Below, piece by piece: positions 52,842 to 61,476 of a DNA stretch of 64,000 nt. The translations under genes and the position numbers were made by a program. Each line of letters starts with the position of its first letter. Within the stretch, counting starts at the first letter, position 1. Source of the stretch: Salinispirillum sp049115955 (GTDB lineage: Bacteria > Pseudomonadota > Gammaproteobacteria > Pseudomonadales > Natronospirillaceae); assembly GCA_049115955.1 (NCBI GenBank), contig JAGDZJ010000008.1:71770-135769 (forward strand), written 5' to 3'. The notes beneath the pieces were generated by a model, which was not told the origin of the DNA, did not search any database, and saw nothing but the letters and a program-made list of their open reading frames with translations.

Positions 52842-55466
52842 ATGAAAACCGCTGAAATACGCCAACGATTTCTGGATTTCTTCGCCCGCGAAGGGCATGA
52901 AATTGTGCCTACTTCCAGCTTGGTGCCAGCGAATGATCCTACCTTGTTGTTCACTAACGCGGGCATGAATCAATTCAAAGATCTGTTTCTGGGTCAAGAG
53001 AAGCGTGCTTACACACGGGCGACATCATCACAGCGCGTGGTGCGAGCGGGTGGAAAGCACAATGACCTTGAAAACGTCGGCTACACCGCACGGCATCATA
53101 CTTTCTTTGAAATGCTTGGTAACTTCAGCTTCGGAGACTACTTCAAGCAGGACGCCATTGCATTCGCTTGGCGTTTTCTAACGGTTGAGCTGGGCCTACC
53201 AACTGACCGACTGCTGGTCACTATTTATGCCGATGACGACGAAGCCTTTGGTATTTGGGCGAACGACATCGGTGTACCTGCAGAACGTATTATTCGCATC
53301 GGCGACAACAAGGGTGCGCGCTATGCGTCAGATAACTTCTGGCAGATGGGTGACACTGGCCCTTGTGGGCCATGTACAGAGATTTTCTACGACCATGGTG
53401 CACACATTTGGGGTGGGCCTCCGGGCAGTCCTGAAGAAGACGGTGATCGTTTCATTGAAATTTGGAACGTCGTGTTCATGCAGTTCAATCGTCAGGCCGA
53501 CGGAACGATGGATCCGCTACCGAAACCCAGTGTTGATACCGGCATGGGGCTTGAGCGCCTAGCTGCGATTTTGCAGGGTGTGCACGCCAACTATGAAATC
53601 GACTTGTTTCAAAACTTGATTGCCGCTGCCGCTAAGGCGACTGCAAGCCAAAACGATGACAACGCGTCATTGCGTGTACTGGCCGATCATATTCGTAGCT
53701 GTGCCTTCTTGATTGTAGACGGGGTGATGCCGTCGAACGAGGGGCGCGGATACGTGCTGCGTCGCATTATTCGTCGAGCCGTTCGTCATGGCCATAAACT
53801 GGGTTGCAAAACAGCGTTTTTCCACAAGCTGGTAGCGCCTTTAGTGCAGGAAATGGGAGAAGCCTATCCTGAACTGGTGAAAGCCCAAGCACAGGTAGAA
53901 CGTATTCTCGCCCAGGAAGAAGATCAGTTTGCGAAGACGCTGGACAACGGTATGCGTTTGCTGGAAGAGGCCATCGCCGAGTTATCGGGCAAGGTTATTC
54001 CCGGTGAGACCGTATTTACCTTGTACGATACCTTTGGCTTTCCAGTCGATCTGACAGCGGATATTGCGCGTGAGCGTGAGTTGGAACTGGACATGGAAGG
54101 CTTTGAAGCCGCCATGGAAGAACAGCGCAACAAGGCGCGTCAGGCCAGTAAGTTTGGTTTGGACTTATCCAGTTTGGTGGCACTAGACACCGAGACACAG
54201 TTCGCCGGTTACGAATTGCTGTCGGTGGCCGGACGAGTTACCGATATTCTCCGTGACGGTCAGCGTGTTGATAAACTGAATGCCGGAGAAGAGGGTGTCG
54301 TAGTATTGGACGAAACGGCGTTTTACGCCGAATCGGGCGGCCAAGTCGGCGATACAGGTCAGTTGCGCAATGACCAAGTGATTTTTGAGGTGACTGACTG
54401 TCAGAAGCAGGGCCGTGCGCATCTGCACATTGGCACCTTGTCGGCAGGCACTCTCAGTGTCGGCGACGAGCTGGGTAGCTTTGTGAACAGCAAGCGCCGC
54501 CACATCACCGCATTACATCACAGTGCGACTCACTTATTACACGCTGCGTTGCGTACGGTATTGGGTGAGCACGTGCAACAGAAAGGATCCTTGGTTACTG
54601 CTGATCGTCTGCGTTTTGACTTCTCACATTTCGAGGCTGTTTCGCCAGAGCAACTGCAGACCATCGAACAAATGGTCAATGAACAGATCATGGCCAACAC
54701 GCCGGTGCAAACGGAGGTCATGCCGATTGAGCAAGCACGTGAAAAAGGTGCTATGGCTTTGTTTGGTGAGAAATACGACGACGAAGTGCGCGTACTGACC
54801 ATGGGTACTGAGCAGTTCTCGGTTGAGCTCTGTGGGGGCACCCACGTGCGCCGTACTGGCGATATTGGTTTGTTGAAAGTCGTATCCGAGCAAGGTATTT
54901 CTGCCGGCGTGCGCCGTATTGAGGCTGTAGTAGGCCCTTGCGCATTACGTCTAGTAGAGCGCATGAATGAGCAGCTAGCGGGCGCGAGCCAGTTGCTCAA
55001 GGCGAAGCCAGAGCAACTGTTGGAGCGCTTGCAGGGTGTCGTAAAACGCAGTCGTGAGCTGGAAAAAGAAGTCGAGCGCTTGCAAGGCAAATTAGCGGCG
55101 CAGGCGGGTGGTGACTTGGTTTCCTCTGCGGAGACGTTCGGCAGTGTCACTTTGGTGGCCAGCCGGGTCAGTGTTGCGGATGCCAAGGCCATGCGTGATA
55201 TGGTTGATCAACTCAAAAACAAATTGGGCTCAGGCTTGGTTTTGCTGGTCGCGGAACTGGACGGTAAGGTTCAATTGGCGGCAGGTGTTACCAAAGATTT
55301 GGTGGGCCAGTGGCGTGCTGGTGATTTGGTTAATGTTGCTGCACTGGTGGTGGGCGGAAAAGGGGGTGGTAAACCCGATCTGGCCATGGCTGGTGGTAAA
55401 GACGTGGCGGCAATTGACGCGGCGGTGGCAGCAGCGCGGCAGTGGGTGGTTGAGCAGGCTGGCTAA
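52842..55466 (+). CDS. alaS: Alanyl-tRNA synthetase
   Basis: An 874-residue enzyme that charges tRNA-Ala and edits mischarged Ser and Gly. The class II catalytic domain begins with MKTAEIRQRFLDFFAREGHE. The editing domain has HHSATHLLHAALR and CGGTHVRRTGDIG (the zinc-binding Cys-His). The C-terminal domain closes with GGKGGGKPDLAMAGG. ATG 52842 is the family start; the frame is open from 52743, but that part does not match. Confidence 0.98.
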   Translation: MKTAEIRQRFLDFFAREGHEIVPTSSLVPANDPTLLFTNAGMNQFKDLFLGQEKRAYTRATSSQRVVRAGGKHNDLENVGYTARHHTFFEMLGNFSFGDYFKQDAIAFAWRFLTVELGLPTDRLLVTIYADDDEAFGIWANDIGVPAERIIRIGDNKGARYASDNFWQMGDTGPCGPCTEIFYDHGAHIWGGPPGSPEEDGDRFIEIWNVVFMQFNRQADGTMDPLPKPSVDTGMGLERLAAILQGVHANYEIDLFQNLIAAAAKATASQNDDNASLRVLADHIRSCAFLIVDGVMPSNEGRGYVLRRIIRRAVRHGHKLGCKTAFFHKLVAPLVQEMGEAYPELVKAQAQVERILAQEEDQFAKTLDNGMRLLEEAIAELSGKVIPGETVFTLYDTFGFPVDLTADIARERELELDMEGFEAAMEEQRNKARQASKFGLDLSSLVALDTETQFAGYELLSVAGRVTDILRDGQRVDKLNAGEEGVVVLDETAFYAESGGQVGDTGQLRNDQVIFEVTDCQKQGRAHLHIGTLSAGTLSVGDELGSFVNSKRRHITALHHSATHLLHAALRTVLGEHVQQKGSLVTADRLRFDFSHFEAVSPEQLQTIEQMVNEQIMANTPVQTEVMPIEQAREKGAMALFGEKYDDEVRVLTMGTEQFSVELCGGTHVRRTGDIGLLKVVSEQGISAGVRRIEAVVGPCALRLVERMNEQLAGASQLLKAKPEQLLERLQGVVKRSRELEKEVERLQGKLAAQAGGDLVSSAETFGSVTLVASRVSVADAKAMRDMVDQLKNKLGSGLVLLVAELDGKVQLAAGVTKDLVGQWRAGDLVNVAALVVGGKGGGKPDLAMAGGKDVAAIDAAVAAARQWVVEQAG

Positions 55467-55537
55467 TCCGGCACAGAAAAACTGTTGAGTAAAACTTCGC
55501 TGGTGGGAGCCAGAGACAAACACAGGAATCCAGGGTA

Positions 55538-56770
55538 ATGGCGCTATATGTGCAGAAGTTTGGTGGCACGTCTGTTGGCAGTGTTGAGCGCATAGAAGGT
55601 GTTGCAGAGAAAATTAAGAAAGCGCGTTCTGAAGGGCATGATATCGTTGTCGTGGTGTCTGCGATGTCGGGTGAGACTAATCGTTTGATCGACTTGGCGC
55701 ACCAAATTACTGATGAGCCTACTCCACGTGAAATGGACACCCTAGTGTCAACGGGTGAGCAGGTTACCATTGCATTGTTATCCATGGCATTGAATAAGCG
55801 TGGCTGTCCGGCGCGATCTTACACCGGATGGCAAGTCAGTATTAAAACCGACAGTGCGCACACCAAAGCACGTATTCAAGACATTGATGTGACGCATATG
55901 AAAGCCGATCTCGCTGCAGGGCGAGTAGTCGTGGTGGCCGGCTTTCAAGGTGTTGATCTGGACGGCAATATCACAACCTTGGGGCGTGGCGGGTCTGATA
56001 CCACGGGCGTGGCGCTTGCTGCCGCTTTGAAGGCCGATGAATGCCAAATCTATACCGATGTGGATGGCGTTTATACGACAGATCCACGTGTGGTGCCAAA
56101 AGCGCAACGCATGAATAAGATTACCTTCGAAGAAATGTTGGAGATGGCCAGCTTAGGCTCCAAGGTATTGCAAATCCGTTCGGTTGAATTCGCCGGTAAA
56201 TACAACGTTCCGCTGCGCGTGCTGTCTACCTTCAAAGACGGCCCGGGCACACTGATTACATTCGAGGAAGATAACAAAATGGAACAGCCAGTCATCTCTG
56301 GAATTGCTTTTAATCGTGATGAAAGCAAGCTGACCGTTATGGGCGTGCCTGATATACCGGGAGTGGCGTCACGTATTCTGGGGCCAGTGAGTGCAGCCAA
56401 TATTGAAGTGGACATGATTGTCCAAAACATCTCGGAAGAAGGTAATACCGACTTTACGTTCACCATTAACCGTGGTGATTTTAAGCGGGTGAAGGATATT
56501 CTGCAGCAAGTCTCTGACGATCTCGGCGCGCGTGAAGTGCGTGGTGACGACAAAATTGCTAAGGTGTCTATCGTGGGCGTGGGAATGCGATCACACGCTG
56601 GCGTGGCATCAAAGATGTTTGACGCTCTGGCGGCTGAGTCAATTAACATTCAGTTGATTTCGACATCGGAAATTAAAATTTCTGTGGTTATTGAAGAAAA
56701 GTATCTGGAGCTTGCGGTTCGGGCACTACATACTGCGTTTGGACTTGATGCAGTAGAAGAAACGAACTAA
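55538..56770 (+). CDS. lysC: Aspartate kinase
   Basis: A 410-residue monofunctional aspartokinase, the first step of lysine, methionine and threonine synthesis. It begins ALYVQKFGGTSVGSVERI. RGGSDTTGVALAAAL and the two C-terminal ACT domains follow. It is the Pseudomonas-type enzyme, for which feedback by lysine and threonine is expected. Its product feeds the dap genes at 5.9-8.5 kb. I saw no lysine riboswitch in the 71-base gap upstream. Confidence 0.97.
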   Translation: MALYVQKFGGTSVGSVERIEGVAEKIKKARSEGHDIVVVVSAMSGETNRLIDLAHQITDEPTPREMDTLVSTGEQVTIALLSMALNKRGCPARSYTGWQVSIKTDSAHTKARIQDIDVTHMKADLAAGRVVVVAGFQGVDLDGNITTLGRGGSDTTGVALAAALKADECQIYTDVDGVYTTDPRVVPKAQRMNKITFEEMLEMASLGSKVLQIRSVEFAGKYNVPLRVLSTFKDGPGTLITFEEDNKMEQPVISGIAFNRDESKLTVMGVPDIPGVASRILGPVSAANIEVDMIVQNISEEGNTDFTFTINRGDFKRVKDILQQVSDDLGAREVRGDDKIAKVSIVGVGMRSHAGVASKMFDALAAESINIQLISTSEIKISVVIEEKYLELAVRALHTAFGLDAVEETN

Positions 56771-56934
56771 AACAGATATTCTTGGTTGCTGCGCGATCGT
56801 GGAACCAATTTTGGTTTGAGCTGCTTGCCCGTTGTATGCGGTGCTATGCAGTGGATACACAACAGTACCGAAAGGTAGTGGCTCATAACAAGAAGGGTTC
56901 TGGGACAGAATCCGATAACAGGAGACCGGAAAAG

Positions 56935-57126
56935 ATGTTAATACTCACGCGCCGTGTAGGCGAAACACTTATGATAGGCGACGAAGTGACGGTCACCGTA
57001 CTTGGCGTCAAAGGCAATCAGGTTCGCATCGGCGTTAATGCCCCGAAGGATGTGGCGGTACACCGTGAAGAGATCTATCTGCGCATTCAGCGTGAGCTGG
57101 ATGATCCGAGTGAGGGTGAAGAGTAA
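56935..57126 (+). CDS. csrA: Carbon storage regulator CsrA/RsmA
   Basis: A 63-residue RNA-binding regulator that blocks or stabilises mRNAs through GGA motifs. MLILTRRVGETLMIGDEV is the invariant start, and NAPKDVAVHREEIY carries the RNA-binding Arg. The leader just before the ATG has two GGA triplets (in AGGAGACCGGAAAAG), one of them in the ribosome binding site, which suggests autoregulation. The longer open frame to 56782 is an artefact. The alaS-lysC-csrA-tRNA-Ser order is widespread in gammaproteobacteria. Confidence 0.98.
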   Translation: MLILTRRVGETLMIGDEVTVTVLGVKGNQVRIGVNAPKDVAVHREEIYLRIQRELDDPSEGEE

Positions 57127-57206
57127 AGTAGCCCCGTCGCCGAAGAGTAATGTGCTAATCCATTAATTTTATTAAAGTTTTTCCTTTTAATTTAATTATT
57201 TCATGG

Positions 57207-57212
57207 TATTAT
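57207..57212 (+). promoter_or_regulatory. -10 box of the tRNA cluster promoter
   Basis: TATTAT lies 15 bases before the tRNA-Ser gene, after an AT-rich stretch and followed by GCGCCGCG, a discriminator typical of stable RNA genes. The -35 is weak. Confidence 0.5.
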
Positions 57213-57226
57213 GCGCCGCGTGATTC

Positions 57227-57316
57227 GGAGAGATGGCCGAGTGGCTGAAGGCGCGCCCCTGCTAAGGGCGTATGGGAGAAATCTCATCGAGGGTTCGAAT
57301 CCCTCTCTCTCCGCCA
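57227..57316 (+). tRNA. tRNA-Ser(GCU)
   Basis: 90 bases with the long variable arm of a serine tRNA and an encoded CCA. The acceptor GGAGAGA pairs with TCTCTCC. The anticodon GCT is at 57261-57263 within a five-pair stem CGCCC/GGGCG. Confidence 0.95.
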
Positions 57317-57376
57317 TCACTTTTGGTGGAAAAGCAAAAGCGAGTCTGATTTCGCGGTTGTTAGTAAAAATGTTAC

Positions 57377-57453
57377 GCGCCCGTAGCTCAGCTGGATAGA
57401 GTACCTGGCTACGAACCAGGCGGTCGCACGTTCGAATCGTGCCGGGCGCGCCA
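57377..57453 (+). tRNA. tRNA-Arg(ACG), copy 1
   Basis: 77 bases ending in encoded CCA. The acceptor GCGCCCG pairs with CGGGCGC. The anticodon ACG is at 57411-57413 within CCTGG/CCAGG. Confidence 0.95.
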
Positions 57454-57502
57454 CTCCTTACTCAGGATTACAGAGTCCCTGATTGGGTTATCATCGTTGT
57501 AC

Positions 57503-57579
57503 GCGCCCGTAGCTCAGCTGGATAGAGTACCTGGCTACGAACCAGGCGGTCGCACGTTCGAATCGTGCCGGGCGCGCCA
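57503..57579 (+). tRNA. tRNA-Arg(ACG), copy 2
   Basis: Identical over all 77 bases to the copy at 57377, from which it is separated by 49 bases. The anticodon ACG is at 57537-57539. Recent tandem duplication or gene conversion is likely. Confidence 0.95.
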
Positions 57580-57920
57580 TTTCTTTTGTCACATCCTGTG
57601 ATGCCGTGAGTTCACTCTCATTATTCCTAATTCCCTTTCTATACTTTGGTCTAAATAGGGCCTGCTTTCGTTGTTCGGTTTCAAAAACTTTCAGTGTCTT
57701 CTGTTTTTTGCCCATTTTCTGTAATTTAATTTCAAAATTGCATCCCAGTCGGGTTCGTTATGGACTCATCTTTTGCCGTAAAATTCTTTTAAATGAAGCA
57801 AAAAATAATAATATATCGATTAAATGTGCCTAAAATCTCTATTTTGGTTACTCTGTGACGAAGATTCATAAGTGTATTGCGAAATCGCTTTCCGTTGGGT
57901 AAAGTTGGCTCGGCTTTGCA
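57580..57920. other. AT-rich gene-free stretch between tRNA-Arg and oadG
   Basis: About 340 bases with no supportable gene on either strand. A TCACA/TGTGA hairpin at about 57589-57601 follows the last tRNA without a U tract. Confidence 0.5.
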
Positions 57921-57976
57921 TGATCGCTTGATCACGGAAGCTGATGACAAGTATTTTGGTGCCTGATCTGCGATCA
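57921..57976 (+). promoter_or_regulatory. oadGAB promoter with two inverted-repeat operator candidates
   Basis: TGATC-N4-GATCA (57921-57934) and TGATC-N3-GATCA (57964-57976) have centres about 42 bases apart. A possible promoter, TTGATC (57928-57933) with TATTTT (57952-57957) and an 18-base spacer, fits between them. The first repeat then covers the -35 and the second the start region. Confidence 0.5.
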
Positions 57977-58021
57977 TGTGAAAGATTGCGAGACGCTTTT
58001 TGACCAGAGGGATAATTCCTG

Positions 58022-58246
58022 ATGTCCGACTTAATGCAAGAAGGCCTGGCGCTTATGGTGTTGGGGATGGGAACGGTGTTTGCCTTCCTGATCATCCTGA
58101 CTCTGGCAACGGGGTCCATGTCTGCAATTCTGCGGAGAACGTCGCAACCTGTGGTGCAGACTACGGGCGGTGGAAGAACGCAGAGTGGTCAGATGGAAAA
58201 AATTGCCGCTGTTGCAGCTGCTGCTAAAGCTGCACACGATCGATAA
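58022..58246 (+). CDS. oadG: Oxaloacetate decarboxylase gamma subunit
   Basis: A 74-residue membrane subunit that assembles the Na+-pumping oxaloacetate decarboxylase. It has one N-terminal membrane segment (about 8-30: EGLALMVLGMGTVFAFLIIL), a Thr/Gln/Gly-rich linker and an Ala-rich end. The sequence is weakly conserved, as expected, and the call relies on the pattern plus the oadA and oadB genes directly downstream. Confidence 0.9.
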   Translation: MSDLMQEGLALMVLGMGTVFAFLIILTLATGSMSAILRRTSQPVVQTTGGGRTQSGQMEKIAAVAAAAKAAHDR

Positions 58247-58277
58247 GAACCTGATTCAGTGTTAGGAATAATGTCTC

Positions 58278-60074
58278 ATGAGTACTAAGAATCCTGTAAA
58301 AATTACCGATGTCGTGTTACGCGATGCACATCAGTCGCTGTTTGCGACGCGTCTGCGTTTAGACGATATGTTGCCCATTGCGGAAAAACTGGACAAGGTG
58401 GGCTTCTGGTCCATAGAGTCGTGGGGCGGTGCAACCTTCGATTCCTGTATTCGGTATCTGGGTGAAGACCCTTGGGATCGTATCCGAGAGTTAAAGAAGG
58501 CCATGCCTAATACGCCGCAGCAGATGTTGCTGCGCGGGCAGAACCTGCTGGGTTATCGGCATTACGCGGATGACGTAGTGGATAAGTTTGTTGAGCGTGC
58601 AGCGGTTAACGGTGTCGACGTTTTCCGGGTCTTTGACGCCATGAACGATCCGCGCAACCTACAGCGTGCAATGGATGCGGTAAAAAAGCAGGGTAAGCAC
58701 GCTCAGGGCACAATTTCTTACACCACCTCGCCAGTGCACACCAAAGAAAGCTGGGTAACCCTAGCCAAACAGATTGAAGATATGGGCGCTCAGTCGCTCG
58801 CTATCAAAGACATGTCAGGCATTTTGACACCTTACGATGCTTTTGATTTAGTCACACAGTTAAAAAAAGCACTGGATATTCCTATCCAACTGCATTGTCA
58901 TGCCACTGCAGGGTTGTCATCGATGACTATCTTGAAAGCCGTTGAAGCGGGTATTGACCACGTTGACACGGCGATTTCCTCTATGTCGATGACCTACGGT
59001 CACTCACCCACTGAGTCCATTGTCGCGGCGCTGCAGGGTACTGACCGGGACCCAGGTTTCGATATTGAACTGCTTGAAGAAATTGCGGCCTATTTCCGTG
59101 AAGTGCGGAAAAAGTACGCATCTTTTGAAGGGGCTCTGCGCGGTGTCGATTCCCGAATTCTTGTGGCTCAGGTTCCCGGCGGCATGCTGACCAACATGGA
59201 AAGCCAGTTAAAAGAACAGGGTGCTGGTGACAAATTTGACGAAGTGCTTGCCGAGATTCCTAAAGTTCGTAAGGATTTAGGCTACATTCCGCTGGTTACG
59301 CCAACCTCACAAATCGTGGGTACTCAGGCGGTGCTGAACGTATTGACTGGAGAGCGTTACAAGAGCATCTCCAAGGAAACCGCTGCTATTTTGAAGGGTG
59401 AATACGGTACAGCACCTGCAGAATTTGATGCAGAGTTGCAAAAGCGTGTATTGGATGGTGCGGAGCCCGTTACTTGCCGTCCGGCCGATCTGATCGACGA
59501 CGAAATGGATAAATTGACCGCCGAGGTTCAGGATCTGGCTAAGAAAGAAGGCTTTAAGTTGGCGGATGCAATGGTCGACGATGTGTTGACTTACGCACTG
59601 TTCCCACAGATTGGCTTGAAGTATTTGAAAAATCGCGGTAAGCCAGAGGCCTTTGAGCCCGTGCCTAAGTCGGCTGAAAAAGGTGCCTCTAAAGCAGCGC
59701 CTGCCGAAACCAGTGATGGTAGCTACACCGTGACATTGGACGGTAAGAAGTACGTCGCAAATGTGGCGACTGACGGTAAGGTTGCCGTGACGGTTAATGG
59801 TCGTACTTATGACATGACGGTTGCTGAGGGTGGTGACGCTGCAAGCAGTGATAGCCCTAGTGATGGTGAGCCTATTGCTGCTCCATTGACCGGTAACATT
59901 TTCAAGATTCTAGTGTCCGCTGGTGATGACGTAGAAGAGGGCGACACGGTGATCATTCTCGAAGCCATGAAGATGGAGACGGAAGTGAAGGCAGCGAAAG
60001 CGGGTACTGTAAGCCGCGTTGCGGTGAAAGAGGGTGATTCCGTCAATGTTGGCGACGTATTGCTGGAACTATAG
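58278..60074 (+). CDS. oadA: Oxaloacetate decarboxylase alpha subunit (biotin carboxyltransferase)
   Basis: A 598-residue cytoplasmic subunit that moves the carboxyl group of oxaloacetate to biotin. The carboxyltransferase domain starts ITDVVLRDAHQSLFATRLR, with HCHATAGLSSMT among the metal ligands. A conserved PYC/OADA domain follows. The C-terminal biotinyl domain has EAMKMETEV with the biotin lysine at residue 565. A small Ala/Pro/Ser-rich linker precedes it. Confidence 0.96.
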   Translation: MSTKNPVKITDVVLRDAHQSLFATRLRLDDMLPIAEKLDKVGFWSIESWGGATFDSCIRYLGEDPWDRIRELKKAMPNTPQQMLLRGQNLLGYRHYADDVVDKFVERAAVNGVDVFRVFDAMNDPRNLQRAMDAVKKQGKHAQGTISYTTSPVHTKESWVTLAKQIEDMGAQSLAIKDMSGILTPYDAFDLVTQLKKALDIPIQLHCHATAGLSSMTILKAVEAGIDHVDTAISSMSMTYGHSPTESIVAALQGTDRDPGFDIELLEEIAAYFREVRKKYASFEGALRGVDSRILVAQVPGGMLTNMESQLKEQGAGDKFDEVLAEIPKVRKDLGYIPLVTPTSQIVGTQAVLNVLTGERYKSISKETAAILKGEYGTAPAEFDAELQKRVLDGAEPVTCRPADLIDDEMDKLTAEVQDLAKKEGFKLADAMVDDVLTYALFPQIGLKYLKNRGKPEAFEPVPKSAEKGASKAAPAETSDGSYTVTLDGKKYVANVATDGKVAVTVNGRTYDMTVAEGGDAASSDSPSDGEPIAAPLTGNIFKILVSAGDDVEEGDTVIILEAMKMETEVKAAKAGTVSRVAVKEGDSVNVGDVLLEL

Positions 60075-60083
60075 GGAGTCATC

Positions 60084-61250
60084 ATGGATAAGTTATTAAA
60101 ACTGGTCGGTGACTCTGGACTAGCAAATTTAGAGGTTGGTCAGGTGGTGATGCTTGCCATTGGCATGCTATTACTGTACCTGGCCATTGCCAAACGGTTC
60201 GAGCCGTTGCTGCTGCTACCCATTGGGTTTGGCGCTATTCTGGTGAACATCCCCGGTGCAGGTATGGGGGCACCGCCAATCTATAACGATTTGGGCGAGC
60301 TGATGTCTTATGGCGGCCTCTTGTACTACATCTTCAAGTTGGGGATTGAGACCGGCATTTTTCCGCTGCTCATTTTTATGGGTGTTGGCGCGATGACCGA
60401 CTTTGGCCCTATGTTGGCCAACCCAAAAACTCTGTTGCTGGGCGCCGCGGCTCAGTTCGGTATCTTTGGTACCATCATCGGTGCACTGGCATTGAATGAG
60501 ACGGGCCTGATTTCATACAGCCTAGAGCAGGCTGCGGCCATCGGGATTATAGGTGGTGCTGACGGGCCCACGTCTATTTATGTTGCTAGTCAGTTAGCGC
60601 CTGAATTGTTGGGAGCCATTGCAGTAGCTGCGTATTCGTATATGGCGTTAGTTCCATTGTTACAGCCTCCCATCATGAAAGCTTTGACTAATAAGCAAGA
60701 GCGCAAGATTGTAATGACGCAATTGCGCCCAGTGAGCAAGTTGGAAAAAATTGTATTTCCATTATTGTTGCTTACTCTGGTTGCGCTAGTGTTACCTTCG
60801 GCCGCGCCACTGCTAGGAATGTTCTGCTTAGGGAATTTGATGCGTGAGTCAGGCGTTGTGGATCGTCTCAGTGATACTGCACAAAATGCCTTGATCAATA
60901 TCGTGACCATATTCCTCGGGCTTGGCGTTGGTTCTAAGTTGAGTGCTGACAGCTTTCTGAATCTGCAAACCGCCGGTATTATGATTTTGGGTATTGTGGC
61001 ATTTTCTGCGGGAACGGCTTCTGGTTTGTTAATGGCCAAACTGATGAATAAGGTATCTAAGCAGCAATTGAATCCATTGATTGGCGCGGCAGGTGTGTCA
61101 GCTGTTCCCATGGCGGCGCGCGTAGTAAATAAGGTTGGTTTACAGGCGAACAATCAAAACTTCTTGTTGATGCATGCGATGGGCCCGAATGTGGCGGGCG
61201 TTATCGGTTCCGCGGTCGCTGCGGGTGTGATGCTTAGCTACTTGGGTTAA
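60084..61250 (+). CDS. oadB: Oxaloacetate decarboxylase beta subunit, Na+ pump
   Basis: A 388-residue integral membrane subunit that decarboxylates carboxybiotin and exports Na+. Conserved motifs include GAADGP-like GGADGPTSIYVASQL (about 150-165) and GFGAILVNIPGAG near the start. GPNVAGVIGSAVAAGVML is near the end. It follows oadA by nine bases and ends before a strong terminator. The complex suggests life with a sodium gradient. Confidence 0.96.
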   Translation: MDKLLKLVGDSGLANLEVGQVVMLAIGMLLLYLAIAKRFEPLLLLPIGFGAILVNIPGAGMGAPPIYNDLGELMSYGGLLYYIFKLGIETGIFPLLIFMGVGAMTDFGPMLANPKTLLLGAAAQFGIFGTIIGALALNETGLISYSLEQAAAIGIIGGADGPTSIYVASQLAPELLGAIAVAAYSYMALVPLLQPPIMKALTNKQERKIVMTQLRPVSKLEKIVFPLLLLTLVALVLPSAAPLLGMFCLGNLMRESGVVDRLSDTAQNALINIVTIFLGLGVGSKLSADSFLNLQTAGIMILGIVAFSAGTASGLLMAKLMNKVSKQQLNPLIGAAGVSAVPMAARVVNKVGLQANNQNFLLMHAMGPNVAGVIGSAVAAGVMLSYLG

Positions 61251-61268
61251 CAGGGTCTTTATGGTTGG

Positions 61269-61293
61269 AAAGCCGCCGTATGGCGGCTTTTTT
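61269..61293 (+). terminator. Rho-independent terminator after oadB
   Basis: AGCCGCC (61271-61277) pairs with GGCGGCT (61282-61288) around GTAT, followed by a T run to 61293. It isolates the next operon. Confidence 0.9.
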
Positions 61294-61476
61294 GTTGTCG
61301 GCGTTTTTTTGCCGTAGCGGTTGCCAGTAATGTTGAGTCTTGGAGCGACCCGTATTGGCATCAGCAAGGCTGTCTGTTCAAAGAAATGTAATTCCCGTCG
61401 CAGGGTATTACCGCCTATGCAATGTTTACGGTATGCTAAGCCGCTTGATAAACGCCTGAATCGATAGGAGATTCGC

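Noticed and set aside
57491..57715. Minus-strand ORF containing RFERATAWFVARYSIQLSYGR
   Set aside because: This is the antisense translation of tRNA-Arg copy 2, a well-known false protein; the rest has no support.
57720..57734. Second HexR-like motif (TGTAATTTAATTTCA)
   Set aside because: It lies in very AT-rich DNA about 290 bases before oadG, away from the likely promoter, and a chance match is plausible.
57606..57833. 75-codon ORF downstream of tRNA-Arg
   Set aside because: Phe/Cys/Leu-rich translation of AT-rich spacer, with no ribosome binding site.
58011..58016. GATAAT as the oadG -10 box
   Set aside because: It would start transcription at or after the start codon, and the bases just before it form the ribosome binding site AGAGGGAT.
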